DNA from: Bdellovibrio sp.
GTDB taxonomy: Bacteria > Bdellovibrionota > Bdellovibrionia > Bdellovibrionales > Bdellovibrionaceae
Direction: 5' to 3'
Length of the DNA: 16,853 bases
Assembly: GCA_003176075.1 (NCBI GenBank)
Contig: PSRN01000201.1
Coordinates: 1-16,853, forward strand
Shown here: in pieces, positions 14,091-16,853 of the stretch
Position numbering within the stretch: position 1 is the first letter of the stretch
How the letters are laid out: each line of letters begins with the position of its first letter
Made by a program: the position numbers and the translations under genes
The notes under the pieces: generated by a model
Database searches by the model: none
The model's input: only the letters and a program-made list of their open reading frames with translations
Told to the model about the DNA's origin: nothing

Positions 14091-15590
14091 CTACCTCGTA
14101 GCGCGAGATTGCAAAAAACGCACAAGCGTCTGCACACCCTGCCCGCTTCCACCGGCAAAAGTGAGCGCGCCCGCCGCTTTGTCCGCCCAGGCGTAAATAT
14201 CCAAGTGGGCCCAAGGCTTCCTGGCGATGAACCGCTCCAAAAAAAGAGCGGCAGTGATGGCGCCAGCCCAACCATCGGTGCAGTTGACCAAATCGGCAAC
14301 AGGTGAAGTGAAATTGCTTGCGTAGCGGGCATAAAGCGGCATCCGCCAGCAGAGCTCGCCGGCCGCTTGACCGGCGTCTTGCAGCTCTTCCGCCAGATCA
14401 TCGGCATTGCTGAAGAGTCCAGCGATCTCCGTTCCCAGCGCCGTCTTGATCGCTCCTGTCAGAGTGGCCACGTCGATGACCATCTCGGGCTCCTCTTTAG
14501 CCTTCACGGCCACATCCAGCGCATCGGCCAGAACCAAACGCCCCTCCGCATCGGTGTTGTGGATTTCAATGCTCACTCCGCTGCGGGAAACAAAGACATC
14601 ACCGGGGCGAAAGCTCTTTCCGTCCACCAAATTCTCAGCGCACGCCACGTAAATATCCAAAGGCGCTGGATAATTCACCTCCGCCGCCCAGGACGCCACG
14701 CCGAGAAGGGCCGCCGCTCCCCCCATGTCCTTTTTCATCCACCGCATGGCGCTCGACGGCTTAAGGTCCAAACCACCCGAGTCAAATGTGACTCCTTTGC
14801 CGACCAGGGCCAGAGGAGCCCGTCCTCTCCCGCCCCCGCCCCCGCCGCGGCCCCCACTGCGGCGCGGACGATACCGCAGATGGATCAGCTTGGGCGAACT
14901 GTCTGAGCCAGAACCCACCGCCAACAGAAGATTCATTTTTTCCTTCGTCAGCTTGTCGGCATTCCAAACATCGACGGTCAGACCGGGTCGCTGGAAGTGC
15001 TTTCGCACCAGCTCCGCCATGGATTCGGGATGAAGTTCATTGCCAGGCATATTCACCAGGTGACGAGCCCAGTTGATGGCCGACCCCAGAGCACACGCCT
15101 CTTGCAGCAGTTTCTCGCCCGCGCCCAGACATAAAATTTCGGGAACAGGGGCCTCCGTTGTTTTGAAGCTGTAAGCCGCGAGTTCCAGCCCCACCAGCAC
15201 ACCCAGGATTTGCTCGTTTGTGAGGTCACGAAGATCAAATAAATACCGCCCGACGCCAAAATTCCTCATCTCAGCCCAAACGGCGCCCACCTGGTCGCGA
15301 AACCACCCGTATTCCGAATCTTCGAGATGGGCGTGGTGGGAAAATGGACCCTCCGGTTTTTTCCGCTGAACAAGAATCAGGGGGCCATGAGCGCGCGCGA
15401 TGCCAACGACTTCGCGGGGACGGCCGGCGAAAACTTTGGCCTGCCAGGCGGGTGCCTCACGAGCGAGAATCTCCCCCCCTTTTGCCGGGCTGGTAAACCA
15501 AATAACCTCACCTCTGGCGCCCGTGGCTTTTGGAACCTCCTTGATCAAGCGGAGGTGACCTTCACCAAGGTATGAAAACGGGGCCTTCAT
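14091..15590 (-). CDS. Leucyl aminopeptidase family (M17) metallopeptidase
   Basis: 499 residues with a complete M17 active site in the C-terminal half: Lys265 (VGKG) and Asp270 (TFDSGG), catalytic Lys277 (DLKPS), Asp288 (KKDMGG), and Asp347, Glu349 and Arg351 in NTDAEGR. These spacings (+5, +12, +23, +82, +84, +86) equal those I know for E. coli PepA. DVATLTGAI (374-382) and the GRY-like AGAITAALFLERF region also fit. It removes N-terminal amino acids using two metal ions, typically as a hexamer in the cytoplasm. A glycine/arginine-rich insert (SGGRGGGGGGRGR, 245-257) sits just before the catalytic domain and is not typical. The ATG at 15590 shares one base with the upstream stop (TGATG). 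I leave the symbol blank because pepA and pepB cannot be told apart with confidence. Confidence 0.92.
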   Translation of the reverse strand: MKAPFSYLGEGHLRLIKEVPKATGARGEVIWFTSPAKGGEILAREAPAWQAKVFAGRPREVVGIARAHGPLILVQRKKPEGPFSHHAHLEDSEYGWFRDQVGAVWAEMRNFGVGRYLFDLRDLTNEQILGVLVGLELAAYSFKTTEAPVPEILCLGAGEKLLQEACALGSAINWARHLVNMPGNELHPESMAELVRKHFQRPGLTVDVWNADKLTKEKMNLLLAVGSGSDSSPKLIHLRYRPRRSGGRGGGGGGRGRAPLALVGKGVTFDSGGLDLKPSSAMRWMKKDMGGAAALLGVASWAAEVNYPAPLDIYVACAENLVDGKSFRPGDVFVSRSGVSIEIHNTDAEGRLVLADALDVAVKAKEEPEMVIDVATLTGAIKTALGTEIAGLFSNADDLAEELQDAGQAAGELCWRMPLYARYASNFTSPVADLVNCTDGWAGAITAALFLERFIARKPWAHLDIYAWADKAAGALTFAGGSGQGVQTLVRFLQSRATR

Positions 15591-16468
15591 CAGTGGCTTG
15601 ACTCCTGTATGACTTCTTCAGCCTGCAAATTTTCGCCATGGCGGTAGCGATCCACCAAGGTTTCATCGTTGGTGGGAAAGGAAAAAAGCAAGGAATGGAC
15701 TTTCGAGGCCGGATCCTCTTGCGTGACCACCACGTATTTGACATCACCGATTTCATGATCGGGAAAGTCCTTGATAAAGGTGACGATCTGGTGGCCGGTC
15801 AAATCGGTGTTGCGCCAGATCTCGTCGGCGTTCTCAATGCAGTCCTCCCGGAGTTCCGCTCCCAAGTCGCGAAACTTCTCATCCGGAATGTCTTTCTCCG
15901 CCCGCACTTTCAGCATGGCGATGAAAAGTCCTATGGCGAGGGGATCTCCCTCGCTGAGGGCGTCCCCATCCAAAGCGCCGAAGCCCACCTCTTCGTATGA
16001 ACGGTCATAAATCAACTCGCTTCTTCTGTATCTGTTGGCGAGTTCCAGGTCGGTGGTGACGAAGTGAAGGAAAATAAAAGTCGGCTCGTCGTCCGCCGAG
16101 ACGTAGGTGACGGCGACGTGATAAGCCCGCGGTTCTTCAATGGGTCGGATAAAATGGAAGATGGGAAACTCTTTGAAGGTTTGCGGATCGTGCCAAATCT
16201 CCTGGGGCTCCTCCAACGTCAGCTCCAAATGATCTTCCAAATCGGTGAGTTCCACAATGCTCTCTTCCTTGCCTTGGATGAACTCAGAATACTGTTTCTC
16301 AAGCAGTTCAATCTGCGGCTGAAAGTACTTGAACAATTCCTTTTCGGACGAAAAAACCAAGCCGGCCTGTCGATCGATGACGATCTCAGCTTCTTTGCGC
16401 GAGCGAATGCGAAATCCCTTTTTCTTCAGCGCCTTGGGCTTTTTGGTGCGAATTCTTGAACCAGCCAT
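15590..16468 (-). CDS. Protein with two tandem PBECR-like (barnase/EndoU-fold) modules
   Basis: 292 residues with no signal peptide. The N-terminus is very basic (about 1-25, RTKKPKALKKKGFRIRSRK). Two modules share a pattern. Module A (about 78-151) reads LEEPQEIWHD, FHFIRPI, YHVAVTYVSADDEPTFIFLHF, then RYRRSE. Module B (about 207-279) reads IENADEIWRN, VTFIKDF, KYVVVTQEDPASKVHSLLFSF, then RYRHGE. The EIW-to-RYR spacing is 56 and 58 residues, so this is an internal duplication. The EIW-strand-strand-RYR layout recalls PBECR-type (phage barnase/EndoU/colicin-like nuclease fold) domains. I make this match from memory of the pattern and have not verified it; the nuclease residues are not obvious, so activity may be lost. 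It is first of three coupled genes. No close Shine-Dalgarno is visible; GGGAG lies about 20 nt upstream. Confidence 0.6.
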   Translation of the reverse strand: MAGSRIRTKKPKALKKKGFRIRSRKEAEIVIDRQAGLVFSSEKELFKYFQPQIELLEKQYSEFIQGKEESIVELTDLEDHLELTLEEPQEIWHDPQTFKEFPIFHFIRPIEEPRAYHVAVTYVSADDEPTFIFLHFVTTDLELANRYRRSELIYDRSYEEVGFGALDGDALSEGDPLAIGLFIAMLKVRAEKDIPDEKFRDLGAELREDCIENADEIWRNTDLTGHQIVTFIKDFPDHEIGDVKYVVVTQEDPASKVHSLLFSFPTNDETLVDRYRHGENLQAEEVIQESSH

Positions 16469-16569
16469 TGAGAACGAGAATCGAATCTCCCGGCACGCGA
16501 TTCAAGAAGATTTATTGATGAGCCTCGTCAACAAATATTCTTGCAAACTTTACGATCTCCCCACAGCAT

Positions 16570-16584
16570 AAATATAGAATATTT
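16570..16584. promoter_or_regulatory. AT-rich perfect inverted repeat AAATAT-AGA-ATATTT
   Basis: A perfect 6-bp inverted repeat with a 3-bp spacer lies about 100 nt upstream of the minus-strand operon. The shape fits an operator for a dimeric repressor or an IHF-like AT-rich site. A regulatory role is inferred. Confidence 0.4.
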
Positions 16585-16669
16585 GCTCGTGATTGAACAC
16601 CTCGACAATTCATTGAAGGAGAACTCGCTCAGGGAGATTTCACCCAAGCGGAATTGAGCCGAAGCCCGC

Positions 16670-16720
16670 GAATTCACCTAGGGGGAATTCACCAGTGGAA
16701 CCTACCAAGGTGAATTCACC
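16670..16720. repeat. GAATTCACC direct repeats with one palindromic copy
   Basis: GAATTCACC occurs at 16670-16678, 16685-16693 and 16712-16720. The last is part of GGTGAATTCACC (16709-16720), a perfect 12-bp palindrome, and is flanked by direct ACCAAGG copies. The spacing is irregular (15 and 27 nt). Confidence 0.6.
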
Positions 16721-16744
16721 AAGGGCTGAGGAAAGGGCTGAGGA
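16721..16744. repeat. Perfect 12-bp tandem duplication AAGGGCTGAGGA
   Basis: Two identical, contiguous 12-bp units, 16721-16732 and 16733-16744. They directly abut the GTGAAG array. Confidence 0.75.
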
Positions 16745-16747
16745 GAA

Positions 16748-16783
16748 GTGAAGCAAAGTGAAGTAACGTGAAGTGAAGTGAAA
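16748..16783 (+). repeat. Helically phased GTGAAG direct repeats
   Basis: GTGAAG at 16748, 16758 and 16768 is spaced exactly 10 nt, then GTGAA units repeat at 16773 and 16778 (5 nt). The array ends 44 nt before the GTG start at 16827. A spacing of one helical turn suits cooperative protein binding, but slippage could produce the same pattern. Confidence 0.7.
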
Positions 16784-16826
16784 GTTCGCTAACCATGAAG
16801 GTTGGAAATTCGCAAGGAGGCGATGC

Positions 16827-16853
16827 GTGTCGGAGACGAAACAAAACCCCGGA
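16827..16853 (+). CDS. Start of a gene, truncated by the window edge
   Basis: AAGGAGG (16814-16820) followed after 6 nt by GTG gives an open frame of nine codons, MSETKQNPG, to the edge. A closer ATG at 16822 in another frame is too near the ribosome site. Product unknown. Confidence 0.55.

Larger units (their letters stand above)
16469..16826. other. Divergent repeat-packed regulatory region
   Basis: The 358-nt gap separates the minus-strand operon from the gene starting at 16827. The left half (16569-16590) holds an AT-rich palindrome. The right half (16670-16783) is almost entirely short direct repeats, which are listed separately. It should contain both promoters; I do not see a clear sigma-70 pair. 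Confidence 0.5.

Noticed and set aside
16670..16783. CRISPR array at the right edge
   Set aside because: The repeats are short (5-12 bp), of several different kinds, and contiguous or irregularly spaced without unique spacers of uniform length.

Overview
The window is a gene-dense stretch of a Gram-negative bacterial chromosome. The best guess is Bdellovibrionota or a related predatory or delta-proteobacterial lineage. That rests on a lipobox ending F-x-N-C, a subtilase fused to a PilZ domain, a DUF502 membrane protein beside a 485-residue conserved cytosolic protein, and remnants of a Y1 (REP-associated) transposase. There is no rRNA, tRNA, CRISPR array or intact mobile element, so the taxonomy is inference only.

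Layout: 36-4907 (-) is one giant exported, mostly helical protein of unknown function. 4918-5215 (-) is a decayed Y1 transposase whose HUH motif has become H-I-P. 5386-5953 (-) is a DUF433/DUF5615 toxin-antitoxin-like pair. 6097-6482 (+) is a 30-codon short ORF joined by an ATGA overlap to a small secreted protein. 6538-8490 (-) is a subtilisin-family protease with a transmembrane segment and a C-terminal PilZ domain. 8816-10871 (+) is a two-gene unit: the DUF502 membrane protein and the 485-residue protein. 11294-13237 (+) is a lipoprotein with an Ig-like domain, a (Pro-Thr)n hinge, an IPT/TIG-like domain and a seven-repeat beta-propeller. 13302-16468 (-) is a tight three-gene operon: a protein with two tandem PBECR-like (barnase/EndoU-fold) modules, an M17 leucyl aminopeptidase and a trehalose-phosphatase-like HAD enzyme. 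16827 to the end is the first nine codons of a further (+) gene.

The three-gene operon is translationally coupled (TGATG overlap, then a 9-nt gap in which the ribosome site sits on the upstream stop), and the DUF502/485-aa pair overlaps by 8 nt. Between and inside genes there are three copies of a GC-rich imperfect palindrome (3619, 8718 and 9945). Two of these are read as extra residues within genes, and the palindrome may be the REP partner of the dead transposase. The DNA between the operon and the right-edge gene is packed with short direct and inverted repeats, including GTGAAG units spaced exactly 10 nt apart.

The items that look least ordinary are the protease-TM-PilZ fusion, the duplicated PBECR-like protein, the coupled short ORF, the coding REP-like insertions and the repeat-packed regulatory region at the right edge.
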